From contig CM077011.1 in assembly GCA_039090855.1 (NCBI GenBank), positions 20,709,001 through 20,773,000 of the forward strand: a stretch of 64,000 nucleotides of DNA, read 5' to 3'. Positions within the stretch are counted from its first letter, which is position 1. Each line of letters starts with the position of its first letter. Below are positions 11,704 through 23,886 of the stretch, piece by piece. Position numbers and translations under genes: made by a program. The DNA is from Macrothele yani (lineage: Eukaryota > Arthropoda > Arachnida > Araneae > Macrothelidae). The notes under the pieces are model-generated. The model was not told where the DNA came from and ran no database searches. It saw only the letters and a list, made by a program, of their open reading frames with translations.

Positions 11704-12408
11704 TCACCCGGGGGGGGGGGTGACCATTTTCTTTTCCAGGGCATCAGCCGTTAATGCTGACAGCACTTGATTAAAAATCAAGTGCAGCAGCATATGCTCA
11801 AAGCGATGCTGCTTTTCGACAATAACGCTGACAGCATTGTAGGCCAGACGCATAAAGTTTCTACTCACCTCACGGTGAGTAATGAGCAGACCCAGCTGCT
11901 CTTCCACTGTAGTGGCAGCGTTGAGTTGTGCGTCTAGCCTTATCTGGGTGGATTCGAATGTGTTAATCCACACATTGATGGAGGCTGATGCCTGGTTCAG
12001 AGACTTCATGGGATCCTCCAATCCATTAAAGACGTTCGCCGGTGCAAGTAGGGGCGCCGCCGTCGATTCTTCGTCGCTGAACAGGTGTCTCAGGCAGTCT
12101 CCAAGTTGGCTCCACCTCTTTTCCCTTTTCTTTGCTTCTCCCACTGGGGAATATCTTTTCTTGTTCCACTGCCTGTTGAAGTTCGTGTAACTCTCTGTAG
12201 GTGAGTTTGTTCTCTCTTTTTGGTTTGCCTCCGGCCACTTTTTGGGAGACAGAGGACTCTTTCTCCTTCGTGTCCGTTTGATCTTTAACACAAACAATTT
12301 CACTCTGCTAGTATTGCTGAATATTCGGTGATTGGTTGTTTCTGAAGTTGTTCTATCGTTCAGACTTTGCGGGAACAATATGGAATTTCCTTTTGCCTGA
12401 TTGGTCAA
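11704..12408 (-). CDS. Unidentified 234-codon open frame, possible retroelement ORF1
   Basis: This is the longest non-repetitive open frame in the window. The N-terminal 110 residues are rich in Lys, Arg and Ser, for example KIKRTRRRKSPLSPKKWPEA. The C-terminal half looks helical (ASINVWINTFESTQIRLDAQ, then VSVIVEKQHRFEHMLLHLIF). A basic disordered N-terminus before a helical segment would fit the gag-like ORF1 of a non-LTR element, and the frame at 11133-11498 lies downstream on the same strand. The last residues come from a 10-base C run. I recognise no named domain. It could also be a fragment of a host gene. Confidence 0.35.
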   Translation of the reverse strand: MTNQAKGNSILFPQSLNDRTTSETTNHRIFSNTSRVKLFVLKIKRTRRRKSPLSPKKWPEANQKERTNSPTESYTNFNRQWNKKRYSPVGEAKKREKRWSQLGDCLRHLFSDEESTAAPLLAPANVFNGLEDPMKSLNQASASINVWINTFESTQIRLDAQLNAATTVEEQLGLLITHREVSRNFMRLAYNAVSVIVEKQHRFEHMLLHLIFNQVLSALTADALEKKMVTPPPG

Positions 12409-12409
12409 G

Positions 12410-13550
12410 GTGAAATTGAGTTACAATCCACTTTTTTCCGTCTCGGCGACGTTATCCCGTTACGGGATTGCGATAACCATCAAAGTAGCCAATGATAATT
12501 TTTTTTTTGCAGTCGGTGAAGCCCGCCCTCTAATAGGGGAATTTCTCAACGCTGATTGATCCAGGAGTTTGAAAGAAGTAAGCTGACTCCGGAATAAAGA
12601 AAGAACAACCGGAGCTTTGCGCTGTGCGCGAGCCAAAAGGTGAATTATCTATTTCTTGATTTGCCAAACTGAAAGAATTCAGAAAGCTGACTCCGAAATG
12701 CGCAGATACAAGACGTCGTTATGTCTCATAAAGTCCTTGTAGATGATTCATTGTGGTTGAGAGCTACTTGAAGATCTAAAAAACAGGTCAAACTCAAGCT
12801 AAAGTGGCCAGATGATCAAATTTGAATCTACCCGTCGTTTGCCGTTTTTGCGATTATTTCAGGACACTGAAAACATTTCAAGAAAACCAGCGCAAGAATG
12901 TAGGAAGATCACTTCGGCTCGACAAGACCACCTATTATTGTGTACTTCTAACTGCCACTCAGCACGTCAATCGGCTCAGACGCTCACTGCGACCACTATG
13001 TAGACTGTATTCAGACATATGGCATACCAAAGATTGCATGGTAACGGCCTTTACACAATACGGCCTTTTGTTTGTCACTTGAGCTTATCCCAGGGAAGAT
13101 ACCGCTTTGAATGATGTCAACGAGCTCACCGGACCCACCAAGAACGGGCACGTGTAGTTTTTTGCTGATTAGAACATATTCTATTTACAACCAGATTCTC
13201 TGAGAACACCCATATGGCGCGAACGTGGGATACTCTACCAGTTGACGAACCTTCGGGAATGAGGCTATTTTGAAAGTCGCGAGATAATGGTTTTGGCCAG
13301 TATTTATGTGAAAGGTCATTTCTCTATGCACACAATAAACGTAAGAAACCTTCAAGGTCAAATATCTGCCTGATACTGGCATTAGATCCCGGATCACCAT
13401 ATTAGTCGTTTTAGAGATGCAGCGGACCGGATTTCCTGTTAATGACTATAAACGCTTGGCATTATAGGGCTTCTCTGAGCAGTGAATATCTTGAAAGTGA
13501 AGATATTTAACATATGGATTTGTCGGCATGGCCACTGGATCTTAATCTCA
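12410..13550. other. Spacer, nothing recognised
   Basis: No conserved motif, terminal repeat or array recognised. CGTTATCCCGTTACGGGAT near 12449 contains a short palindrome. Confidence 0.35.
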
Positions 13551-13551
13551 T

Positions 13552-14032
13552 TGAGGATGTTTAGGTACTTTGGGTAGTAGAATTGAAGATGTTTGGGCAC
13601 TTTATGTGCGAGAATTGAAGATGTTAGGGAAATTCGGGTTGGGAAATTGAAGACGTTTGGGTATTTTGGGTGGGAGAATTGAAGATGTTTGGGCACTTTG
13701 TGTGGGAGAACGGAAAATGTATGGTCACTTTGGGTGGGAAAAGTGAAGATGTTAGCGCACTTTGGGTGGGAGAATTGAAGATGTTAGGGAATTTTGTGTG
13801 ATAAAATTGAAGACGTTTGTGTATTTTGGGTGGGAAAATTGAAGATGTTTGGGCACTTTGCGTGGGAGAACTGAAGATGTATGGTCACTTTGGGTGGGAA
13901 AATTGAATATGTTAGGGCACTTTGGGTGGGAGAATTGGAGATGTTAGGGAAATTTGGGTGGGAAAATTGAAGACGTTTGGGTATTTTGGGTGGGAGAATT
14001 GAAGATGTTTAGGCACTTTGCATGGAAAAATT
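13552..14032 (+). repeat. 32 bp minisatellite, about 15 units
   Basis: The unit begins GAAGATGTTTGGGCACTTTG and ends GGTGGGAGAATT. Units differ by point changes and a few indels. The G-rich strand is the plus strand. The short minus-strand open frames here come from the repeat. Confidence 0.9.
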
Positions 14033-15040
14033 GCTGATCGCACCCTACCTCTAACAGCTCTACCTGACTTACGGTGGGCATTTCTGTAAGAATGGCACAT
14101 ATCCCCGCAGTCTCTTGTGAACAGTCTCATTCAAAGCTTGGCTCGTCTCTGTGAAGCTTAAATTTCTGTGTGTAGTGATCACATTTCTTATTTTTAAGAC
14201 TTTCACACCATTTTTTTTTTTGCTGATTTATGCAATATCATTTTAAGCTTTATTTCACTGATGTTTTTCACAGGCGCATAATTTGGGCGCATTTATTTTT
14301 GTCTTGGTTCAGTAATGTGAAGCGCTGTACTACCCAGTTTACATGAATACATTTTCCTTGTGTTCATTCCTTTGTCAGTTATTGATTGATAACTTATTTA
14401 TTTTTTGATATGTTGGATTACTACTTTATTTTGAGCAACAGTGTGTCTCGATACTTTTAGTCATAATAAAAACCACTGGAAGACAAAAAAAGAAAATTGT
14501 CATTTTCATTTCCAAAAGTTGAGGTATTTTACACAAGATAAATATGCATTTATATCGTCGACGAAGAAAAAAAACCTAGGTAGTTCTGTTTGTTAACAGA
14601 CGTAAATGAAGCAGAAAGACAACTGTAAAAAACATGCAAGAAATGAATCAGATATGTGTCATCTTTTTCTAAAGAGTTTCAAATAAACTCTTCTCCAAAA
14701 CCGGGTCAGGAGGTTTTGACCCGACACATTTCACCCGGGAGAAGATATTGACTCATGCGACGCCTGACGCGCTCCCGTATCTGGTGAAAAACACCCCTTC
14801 CTACTTCTGAAATGCAGTACTGACAACACATCACCTTTAACAGTACTCTGCTGGCCCCAAGTGTTCAAACAGAGACATAGTTTTGAAAAACAGCCCAGCA
14901 ATTGATATGACCCGTTTTGCGGAAGAGCATGTGATGAACTTATGTAGGTTTTTCTTATGCCTTGTGTCAATTTCATATTTAACTGTTCTCTTGAACTTTT
15001 TGTTCTATCCCACGTTTATACAAGTTGTTTATTCTGTACT
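14033..15040. other. Spacer, nothing recognised
   Basis: No recognised feature. Confidence 0.35.
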
Positions 15041-15042
15041 CA

Positions 15043-15730
15043 CCAATGGCGTACCTTGGGTCCGAGACCTGGCCTATCTCACCCGTTCCCTCTCCCCTCT
15101 AGCCCCAGTACTGTTAAGTAATAGAAGTACCTTTTTTTCTAAATTTTAGGTACATGCCATTGCTAACATGATACCAAATAATTATGAAGATTAGGTATTG
15201 AACACTTATTTGTAAATGAACTTCATTCTTCTTCTGAATACTTTATTTGTACATGAACTCCATTCTTCTTCTCCTTTTGTGTGAACTTGGGTGTTACGTT
15301 TTCGTAAAATGTTTCTTCCCAGTACTTTTTCATATTTAAAAAGAATGATTTTCTTTATTGACAAATCAGCCAAGTTTTTCGAATGTGCATGATCTTGTGT
15401 AGCTCTAAGATATATCTTGATTCTTTTTAATGTTGAAAAACTTCTTTCTGCAGTTGCAGTTGTTGATGGAAAGTTCAATATAAGGTCTGCTAATTTGTGC
15501 ACCTCACTAAACACTATGTCCAATTTTTTCAACTTTATGTAACACGTAATGTCTCTTACTGATTTGATTTTGCATTCATCAAAGAAATAAAACACTTTCA
15601 GTTCATTTTTTAGTCGAGCTGTATCCAAATTTGAAGCATAGAAGTCTTTAAGTTCTGATAGTAGATGTTCAGGGCAGCTTTCGCAAAATTTATCAAAACA
15701 GTTCGAATCCAATAAGGCCACGAATTTAAG
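15043..15730 (-). mobile_element. hAT element 3' fragment
   Basis: Contains the hAT transposase C-terminus. The CAATGGCGTACCTTGGGTCC block at 15043 resembles a hAT terminal repeat (CAGTGGCG-type) and would be the 3' end. The 5' end was not found; similarity stops near 15730, so this is a 5'-truncated fragment. Confidence 0.6.
15206..15721 (-). pseudogene. hAT transposase C-terminal fragment
   Basis: The 171-codon open frame contains LADLILNFPSTTATAERSFS followed by TLKRIKIYLRATQ. This is the hAT C-terminal dimerisation region, including the typical ...ERSFS.LK.IK..LR... signature. The first two thirds of the transposase, with the zinc finger and the first catalytic aspartates, are missing, so it cannot act alone. 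The frame is uninterrupted over the part that remains. The pattern resembles the subgroup with TTF-type zinc fingers, but that region is not here to confirm it. Confidence 0.8.
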
Positions 15731-15734
15731 ATAT

Positions 15735-16255
15735 AATATCTCTGCTTTTAATTCATTGACACTTCACAAAAACTGAAGCAACTCTCGCGAAACACTCTTA
15801 TGGGCGGGAGTATGCGAGTGATTGAGATAGTCTGTCTTCTTTTTCCGGAGCGAACCGTTTCCCACAGCAATGGACCAATCCACTCTACCAGCTGATTCAT
15901 GTTGTCATGGAAACCCCAGCAGGCAATTGTACGGAAGGTTTTTGCATCAGAACTGGGAAGACTCTAGAATAGCTGCTTGCATTATGCCCTTGGTTTTCGC
16001 TCTCCAGACTGAGTCAAAGAAGAGAATCCTCACTCGTTGTTTTTCGCGCTGAAAGCATCGACATATTTTAATACCGTTGATAATTGACTTTTATTTGTGT
16101 ACATTTAATTTAGTTTTATTTGTGCATTCTCTGGGCTTCGCTGCTAGCCTCGAACATACGCCACTAGTACGCACTTATGACACGAAGTAAATCAATAAGT
16201 ACAAATATTTTTATCTAAGATATGCGCTCTGTTACCTCATGTTGTGCAAACAAAT
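15735..16255. other. Spacer, nothing recognised
   Basis: No recognised feature. Confidence 0.35.
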
Positions 16256-16260
16256 AGTAG

Positions 16261-17930
16261 TTCTCAATCGCAATTACGTTTCCAATTACAATTGGCAGTT
16301 CTCAATCGCAACTACGTTTCCAATTACAAATGGCAGTTCTCAATCACAATTACGTTTCCAATTACAAATGGCAGTTCTCAATCGCAATTACGTTTCCAAT
16401 TACAAATGGCAGTTCTTAATCGCAATTACGTTTCCAATTACAAATGGCAGTTGTCAATCGCAATTACGTTTCCAATTACAAATGGCAGTTCTCAATCGCA
16501 ATTACGTTTCCAATTACAAATGGCAGTTCTCAATCGCAATTACGTTTCCAATTACAAATGGCAGTCCTCAATCGCAATTACGTTTCCAATTACAAATGGC
16601 AGTTCTCAATCGCAATTACGTTTCTCAATCGCAATTACGTTTCCAATTACAAATGGCAGTTCTCAATCGCAATTACGTTTCCAATTACAAATGGCAGTTC
16701 TCAATCGCAATTACGTTACCAATCGTAATTACGTTTCCAATTACAAATGGCAGTTCTCAATCGCAATTACGTTTCCAATTACAAATGGCAGTTCTCAATC
16801 GCAATTACGTTTCCAATTACAAATGTCAGTTCTCAATCGAAATTACGTTTCCAATTACAAATGGCAGTTCTCAATCGCAATTACGTTTCCAATTACAAAT
16901 GGCAGGTCTCAATCGCAATTACGTTTCCAATTACAAATGGCAGTTCTCAATCGCAATTACGTTTCCAATTACAAATGGCAGTTCTCAATCGCAATTACGT
17001 TTCCGATTACAAATGGCAGTTCTCAATCGCAATTACGTTTTCAATTACAAATGGCAGTTGTCAATCGCAATTACGTTTCCAATTACAAATGGCAGTTCTC
17101 AATCGCAATTACGTTTCCAATTACAAATGGCAGTTCTCAATCGCAATTACGTTTCCAATTACAAATGGCAGTTCTCAATCGCAATTACGTTTCCAATTAC
17201 AAATGGCAGTTCTCAATCGCAATTACATTTCCAATTACAAATGGCAGTTCTCAATCGCAATTACGTTTCCAATTACAAATGGCAGTTCTCAATCGCAATT
17301 ACGTTTACAATTACAATTGGCAGTTCTCAATCGCAATTACGTTTCCAATTACAAATGGCAATTCTCAATCGCAATTACGTTCTCAATCGCAATTACGTTT
17401 CCAATTACAAATGGCAGTTCTCAATCGCAATTACGTTTCCAATTACAAATGGCAGTTCTCAATCGCAATTACGTTTCCAATTACAAATAGCAGTTCTCAA
17501 TCGAAATTACGTTTCCAATTACAAATGGCAGTTCTCAATCGAAATTACGTTTCCAATTACAAATGGCAGTTCTCAATCGCAATTACGTTTCCAATTACAA
17601 ATGGCAGTTGTCAATCGCAATTACGTTTCCAATTACAAATGGCAGTTGTCAATCGCAATTACGTTTCCAATTACAAATGGCAGTTCTCAATCGCAATTAC
17701 GTTTCCAATTACAAATGGCAGTTTTCAATCGCAATTACGTTTCCAATTACAAATGGCAGTTCTCAATCGCAATTACGTTTCCAATTACAAATGGCAGTTC
17801 TCAATCACAATTACGTTTCCAATTACAAATGGCAGTTCTCAATCGCAATTACGTTTCCAATTACAAATGGCAGTTCTCAATCGCAATTACGTTTCCAATT
17901 ACAAATGGCAGTTCTCAATCGCAATTACCT
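16261..17930 (+). repeat. 38 bp tandem array, about 44 units
   Basis: The unit is TTCTCAATCGCAATTACGTT followed by TCCAATTACAAATGGCAG. It may itself be two diverged 19-mers, since CAATTAC occurs in each half. Shortened junctions near 16620, 16715 and 17370 lack the second half. No stop codon occurs in any of the three plus-strand frames of the consensus, so long open frames (up to 582 codons) arise by chance; the minus strand has stops in every unit. I see no reason to treat this as coding. Confidence 0.95.
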
Positions 17931-17934
17931 TTCT

Positions 17935-19530
17935 TTAGCGAACATTCAATTTACATTTTGCTTTCTCCAATATGTGTATCTTTATAAGACAATGAACGGC
18001 GAATCATTAAATTATTTAATAATAGTGTGAAATTCTGAACATAATAAGTATCATTATGATTTATAAAATATGTATCATTGTTTTAATCATTATACATTCT
18101 ATTTTTCAAAGGTCGTTCCATGATAACTGAACAAAAACTAGCTTCTGTCTGCCTGCTGCACTAAAAAGAAAGACGTGCATGATATCGCGTTTGGAGAGGA
18201 ATATTGAGCTGTCCTCACTTAATGAGGGGGAAGTAGTGTGATTACTTTCTTTTTTTTTTTGTCGGCAGCATATATTTTTTGTCCATATTATACCGTGCCT
18301 CATCCATCACTGTCCGTTAGGAATCAGACGTACACACACACGCGACGTGGGTCAACAGAAGAAACGGGCCAATCGAAATGGAGATGCATTGTTTTACAGA
18401 AATTAACTGTCGGAGCTCATTGTTGTCACGAAGAGAAATTACTTCGGAAATGTTTCATGTACAGATGGAAAATAAGGTGGCGTTCTCTGACGCCCGTTCG
18501 TATGCGAGTTAAGCCAGAGTTTCTTTTCAGTCTCCTAATAAATCTTTCATTTATACATAATGAGTTCAGCGATTCAATCTTCTAACGTTCTCACTTGACG
18601 CTAAAATGCCAATGGCTTTGCGGCTGAGCGCATTCATGCTCGCGTTTTACTTTACGCATTCGGATTTCCGCTTCGAGCGATAACAGTTCTGCTAACCAAT
18701 AGAAACAAAAAAGTTTTAACGGATTAATTCGTGTTGAGAAGCAATGTTCTACGTATTCCTGATGTTTCGGAAGTAACCAAAGCGATTCGGAAGAACTAAT
18801 GACAGAGAAACATGATTAAATGCCAGAGCCACAAGCATTCTATGAAAATCTAAGATCTAAGAAAATTAATCAAGCTATCCCTTTCCAGAGAAAGCTACTC
18901 AATTTTTTTTATTTTGCACCTTTGTTCGTTAACAGCAGGTCACGACAGTAACGTTGAAGAGCAATTTATTTTCCGCTAAGACGATACAAATAGTTTGGCT
19001 ATTATGTATGCAACTTTCACATTAAATTACAAAGTAACATACTATAATCTCAGAATCAAACAAAGTAATTACATTTTGGAATAACAAAATGCAAGTTGTA
19101 CAAAACAGGAAAATGCTTATGTAGTTATCTGCATCAACATGTAGGCGTACAGAGCGGATAGGTAATGATGATGGTTTATTCACACACCTCACCCATAAAA
19201 AAAACCAGCTTTACCGTGTCCCACATACAATAGTACGGCCATCCAGAATCCTCAAAAGTCTACAAAATAATTCAGGTATATAGACTATTTCCTGTATGAT
19301 ATACCTTTGATTGTAATGACGAGTAAACAGGGCGACATGAGCGGGTTCCGTCGTGAGTAGACTGTTTGTTTGAGGAAGACAGTGGGCTCGATTTCCGCGA
19401 TTGCAGAACTTCTAGCATTTCCTTGTGTGAAAGTTGTATTATTACACAAGGGCTACGCAAAAACAGGTAGCCACCATTGTAAATGTTGCTGTAAACGGAC
19501 CGTTGATTTTTCAGGTGAGTCTTTTCCTCC
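17935..19530. other. Spacer, nothing recognised
   Basis: No recognised coding motif or element. The open frames are under 120 codons and lack motifs. Confidence 0.35.
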
Positions 19531-19536
19531 GCATCG

Positions 19537-20449
19537 TAACGTCGGAAACGGAGGACCACAGGAAGACATTAACTTGGGAAATGAAGGGCCACAAGGAGAT
19601 ATTAACGTCGGAAACGGGGCCAGCAGGACACCGTAACTTTGGGAACGGAGGGCTACAAGAAAATATGAGCGTCGGAAACGGAGGGCTAGCAGGACACCGT
19701 AACTTTGGGAACGGAGGGCTACAGGAAAATATCAGCGTCGGAAACGGAGGGACAGCAGACACCGTAACTTTGGGAACGGAGGACTACAGGAAAATATGAG
19801 CGTCGGAAACGGAGGGACAACAGGACACCGTGACTTTGGGATCTAGGGGTATAGGAAAATATGAGTGTCGGAAACGAAGAACCACAGGGTGACTTTCGTG
19901 TCTGCAGCGGAGGACCACAGGGACATATTAATGTGTCCGTGTTGTCCTCCATTTAATGTTCTCAACGGTGGGTCACAGGGTGACAGTTTCTGGAACAGTG
20001 GCCATGCACAGGGAGATATTAAAATTCGAAACCACTCCCATAGGGAAACATTAGCGTCAGAAGCAAAATTACAGAAAGGCATTGACGTCGGAAACGGAAG
20101 GCCAGTCGGACGCAGTAACACCAGGAAGGCAGGAACGAAGGGGCATATGGATATATTAGCTTCGGGAACGGTGGGCCACAGGGTGAAAGTTATGGGAAAG
20201 GGAGCCGCAGGAAGACATTAAAATCGGAAACGAAGGGCCACAGGGAGATATCAACGTTAGAAACAGGAGCACGGGGAGACACTGACGTAAGAAACACAAG
20301 GCGACATCAAAGGTAAAAATGAAGAAGCACAGGAATCCATTAACGTCGAGAACAAAGGACCACAGGGATATATTAACGCCGGAAGCGGCGGTACACAGAG
20401 AGATATTTACGTCAAAAACGGAGAGCCACAGCGAGACATTAACATCACA
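19537..20449 (+). repeat. 33 bp degenerate array, about 28 units
   Basis: The unit is approximately ACGTCGGAAACGGAGGACCA followed by CAGGAAGACATTA. Units at about 19615-19860 form a 66 bp higher-order pair (GCAGGACACCGTAACTTTGG alternating with AAAATATGAGCGTCGGAAAC). Identity falls toward the right end. Confidence 0.9.
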
Positions 20450-20734
20450 ATATCCCGATGAGAAACCAACAGAAGTTTATAAAATGCCCATGCAACGTAC
20501 GATGGAATCCATGGGATACGGCATTCGTCGTACACATGGAGTATCTTCGTTAACAGTACGTCAGCAAACAATGAAGCCACAGTGAGCTAAAAAATATCAC
20601 CATGGAACACGGGAAGACTGATAATAGGTGGGTTGGTCCGCCAATCGGGTTTCCAACAACAAGACGACGACGGAAGTGTGTAGAGTTGACCACACGTAGA
20701 CACTGATTGCAACTATCAATGCACACTGTTTCAC

Positions 20735-21160
20735 GCTGGTCAAGGAGGTGAAATATTCTGTGGCTTGTTTATGTGAGATCCTTGGGAATCCTTGCACGAA
20801 TTACAACCACTATCACCACACATGATTGTTTTGACGTAAAAAAGTGGAAGCAGGAAGAAATCTTCCAACAAGAAAATGCTTGGTAGCATCGTTCCCGTTC
20901 GGCGCAGAACTGGTTGGGTATGAATTTCGGCTAGTTCGCAACTCTCAAGTGACTCTCTCACTCTCAAACGTTGAACCCGGCTGAGCATCTGTGGGTCGAA
21001 GTGGAGCGATATCTAATTCTGAAACACATCACGGGATAAACTACGCGCTTTACGGACGCTTGTCCCGAAATCGTAGACCGCAACACTATCTGAACGTTTC
21101 CAACTCATGGTAGAGTCCATCACATGACATATTGCTGTGAGGCAGATGAATGGCAGCATA
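20735..21160 (+). pseudogene. Tc1-like transposase remnant
   Basis: Frameshifted plus-strand pieces read EIFQQENA then HRSRSAQNWLGMNFG, then LNPAEHLWVEVERYL, then FQLMVESIT-HIAV. These correspond in order to the QQDNAP..H..R...WL block, the NPIEHLWD block and the C-terminal LVESMPRR block of Tc1 transposases. The N-terminal half was not found. At least three frame changes mark it as old. Confidence 0.7.
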
Positions 21161-21164
21161 CGTT

Positions 21165-22210
21165 AATGGCTCCATTCAGTGTTTATTGAATTCTCAGTTG
21201 AATAAAGAGAAATGATCTTTAGATCTACAAGTAGGTATAAGTAGTCAACTGAAAATCTAGTAAATTTTTCAGGCATTGAATAAACAGCGTTTCGCAGAAG
21301 ATAATTCCAAACTTCAGAAGCACAGGATTCACTGCATTTATTTTCAAGCAAAAAACGACTTTATGTTCCACTTCTTTTCCGCAAACAGCTTAATTGACGT
21401 ATTTGAAGCCTTTGCACGGTTTAAGATAAAATTTGAAATCGCACTCAAAATACGATAGCCATAATTTCCTGGCAAAACGTGCAGGCATTTTGCAAGGAAC
21501 GGTGGGAAGGTTTGCACTAAATAAAATGGTATGCTGTTTTTCTCCTAAGAAATTTGCTCTTCTTCAATGTAGTATGAAACCAGATCTTTTTATTTTAAAG
21601 CTGAATAAATTGTTAAAGTCTTCTTGCTTTGAATTGCGATCCTACACGCTTTTATCAAATGGAAAAAATCACAGTGAGAATTACTTTCTCCTGAAGTAAA
21701 ATAAAGGAACTAACTGGGATTGGATAGAAACCCGCATATTTATAAATGCAAAAAGAAATGCAACCAGCCGGGAAAAAATTCCCCGATTCTTGAAAGCCAG
21801 GTTCTAAAAATTATTGGTTTTCTTCTTCAAAAAGCGCGTCTTTTTCGTTCTCTTTGCTTTGATGAATGATTATACTGGTTTTCTATCAATTCGCAGCACA
21901 CAACGGCCTAAAAGTTTTTGAAAATACCAAATCGAACGATATTTTCAAAGATATTTAGTCCTTCTCCTTAATATGGCTATTCAGATTCATTTTGTCAATT
22001 AATTTCATATTTTAAATAGATGATTTCCATGATTCGCTTGGGTGTATCAAAGGAAGTCTGATGCTTTCCTGAGCTGAGAGCAAACAGTTTGCATGACAAT
22101 ATTGGGGATGCGTAAAAATTTATCTCCCATTTAAAGCCACTGACTTCATGAAAAGAAAAGGAAACAACGAACGCTGGAGGTAAAATATTTAATGAATGCA
22201 TCATCCGGGT
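21165..22210. other. AT-rich spacer, nothing recognised
   Basis: No recognised feature. Confidence 0.35.
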
Positions 22211-22214
22211 CACT

Positions 22215-22435
22215 CAGAAACACCGCGAGTTATTATTTTTTCCCATTAGACTTTTTAAGACGAAATAAAAACCTAATGATTTAACTGCGAGTCCTTTGCA
22301 AATGATACATACACTCTGACCCAGAAGAACATGAACTCAGAAACACCCATCAGTTGATTTTTTCATTTGACGTTTTAAGACGAAATAAAAATCTGATGAT
22401 TTGACTGAGTGTTTCTTCGCAAATATTACATAAGC
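22215..22435 (+). repeat. Diverged direct duplication, about 115 bp apart
   Basis: CAGAAACACC, then a TTAAGACGAAATAAAAAC block, then a TGATTTAACTG-like block occur twice in the same order. The second copy starts near 22339. Confidence 0.7.
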
Positions 22436-22621
22436 ACATGAACGGATTACTGCTTTTTTCACAAAATCTTGCATCATTTTTATTATTTCTGAGATGAATC
22501 CTGCATTTCATTCTGTGCCTATATTGCTTGTAGAGCCCGTACAGTTTAGTGTAAAATATTGCTCAAGTGTGTCAGTATGCATTTTTAATTTGCCAATTAA
22601 ATCAGAGAAATTTGGAAAGTG

Positions 22622-22833
22622 CCTCTCCGGTGGAGCAGTGGTTACAAGCAATAGGTTGTGACCATTCGTCCGAAATAGGTCCGGGTTCGAAATCCGGTGA
22701 GTAATGAATGTTGTGCTTGATTTAAAGCACTGGCTGCCTCTTTCCTGGAGCCAGTTGCCCGAAATTAGGCACGGATGACTACTCACTAAGGTGCTCACAG
22801 TGGTGGTTAATCTCCCAATGAAAGAAAAAAAAA
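22622..22833 (+). mobile_element. tRNA-derived SINE
   Basis: The head CTCTCCGGTGGAGCAGTGGT carries an A-box-like motif, and GGGTTCGAAATCC downstream matches the pol III B box. The body CCCGAAATTAGGCACGGATG corresponds to the conserved middle of the SINEs at 44555, 52335 and 59590. It ends in an A-rich tail. Confidence 0.85.
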
Positions 22834-22834
22834 T

Positions 22835-23195
22835 TTGGAAATCCGTTACTGATATGGTAAACAATACCTGCACCTCGTACACGGTACCTATGAAATGGAT
22901 TAGAGAGAGAGAGAGAGAGATTAACGTAACCTTCGTTCTGTATATTATACAGATTCATATTTTCAAAGCTGTGGGTCAAATTACGATAGAGACACCGGCA
23001 GCTGAGTAGCCAGTCAATAAACTGCAATTTTACAGAACCATACCGTGATATTCATTAACATGTCTAATGACTGGGAAATAAAAACGTGTTGCCACAGAGG
23101 TGTACCCAGTCGACTAATTGCACATGAAAAATCAGGTATATCACCACTTTAAGAAGAACGCTGCCAGATTGTCAAGTTAAAATACAGTAACAATT
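22835..23195. other. Spacer with (GA)n tract
   Basis: Holds a short (AG)n near 22902-22920. Nothing else was recognised. Confidence 0.35.
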
Positions 23196-23196
23196 T

Positions 23197-23273
23197 AAAC
23201 ACCGTGAACATATAGTTTATCTATATGTTCACGGTGTTTATGGTTGACCATTAGATGGTCAACCATAAACACC
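23197..23273. repeat. Two overlapping perfect hairpins
   Basis: Hairpin 1 has arms 23197-23215 and 23221-23239 (19 bp each, loop TTTAT). Hairpin 2 has arms 23233-23251 and 23255-23273 (19 bp each, loop TAG). Both are perfect. They share GGTGTTT at 23233-23239, so the two structures compete. Related TTATGGTTGACC and GTGTTTACG pieces follow up to about 23312. Confidence 0.95.
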
Positions 23274-23886
23274 ATGAAAATTTATGGTTGACCCCTAGAT
23301 GGCGTGTTTACGATCTGTAAACCGTCTTAATCCGGGTGAAACACTGACAATTCCCGGTAATTTTTTACAGTGCATTTCACTTCAATACCTTCAAGCATAA
23401 TACGATGGGACAAAGAATTTTCATGCACATGCTGTCCTTTAATAAAAAAGGATTTTATCTATGCAAATCGTATACTACTCTCTTTAGAACAAGAAAACAA
23501 ATTTAACAATAGTAAAAATATTCGCGTGTTTGATTTTAGGTTTCTTAGTTGCTCCGTGTGATTAAAGTAAAACAAAAGGGAACCCTATGATTTAGTTATA
23601 TAGATCTGCAATCTCATTAAACGGGGCATAGGATTGCAGCCTGCTCTTGCTTAACTAATATTTCTCTCCAAGCAAGAGGGTGCTCTTTCTTAACTAATAT
23701 TTTTACACTTTATGTTCTACCAGAAAATACCTGCTGTCAAAGAAAACAAAAATATTTCTATTTCACTTCCTTTTATTTCAGATCCATAAAAGAATTAACC
23801 AAACTGGAAAGGAAATTTTTAGAAGATGCAGCAGAATGAATGTCAACCAAATACAGAAAAAAACATTCGCGCACATGAAACTATTA

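Noticed and set aside
16261..17930. CRISPR-like regular array
   Set aside because: The units are contiguous with no unique spacers, and the context is an animal genome.
16239..17987. 582-codon and 564-codon open frames
   Set aside because: They arise from the 38 bp array, which lacks stops in every plus frame. Overlapping frames of similar length cannot all be genes, and no domain is present.
19490..19520. Splice donor (TTTTCAGGTGAGTC)
   Set aside because: A consensus match alone, with no exon or coding frame around it.
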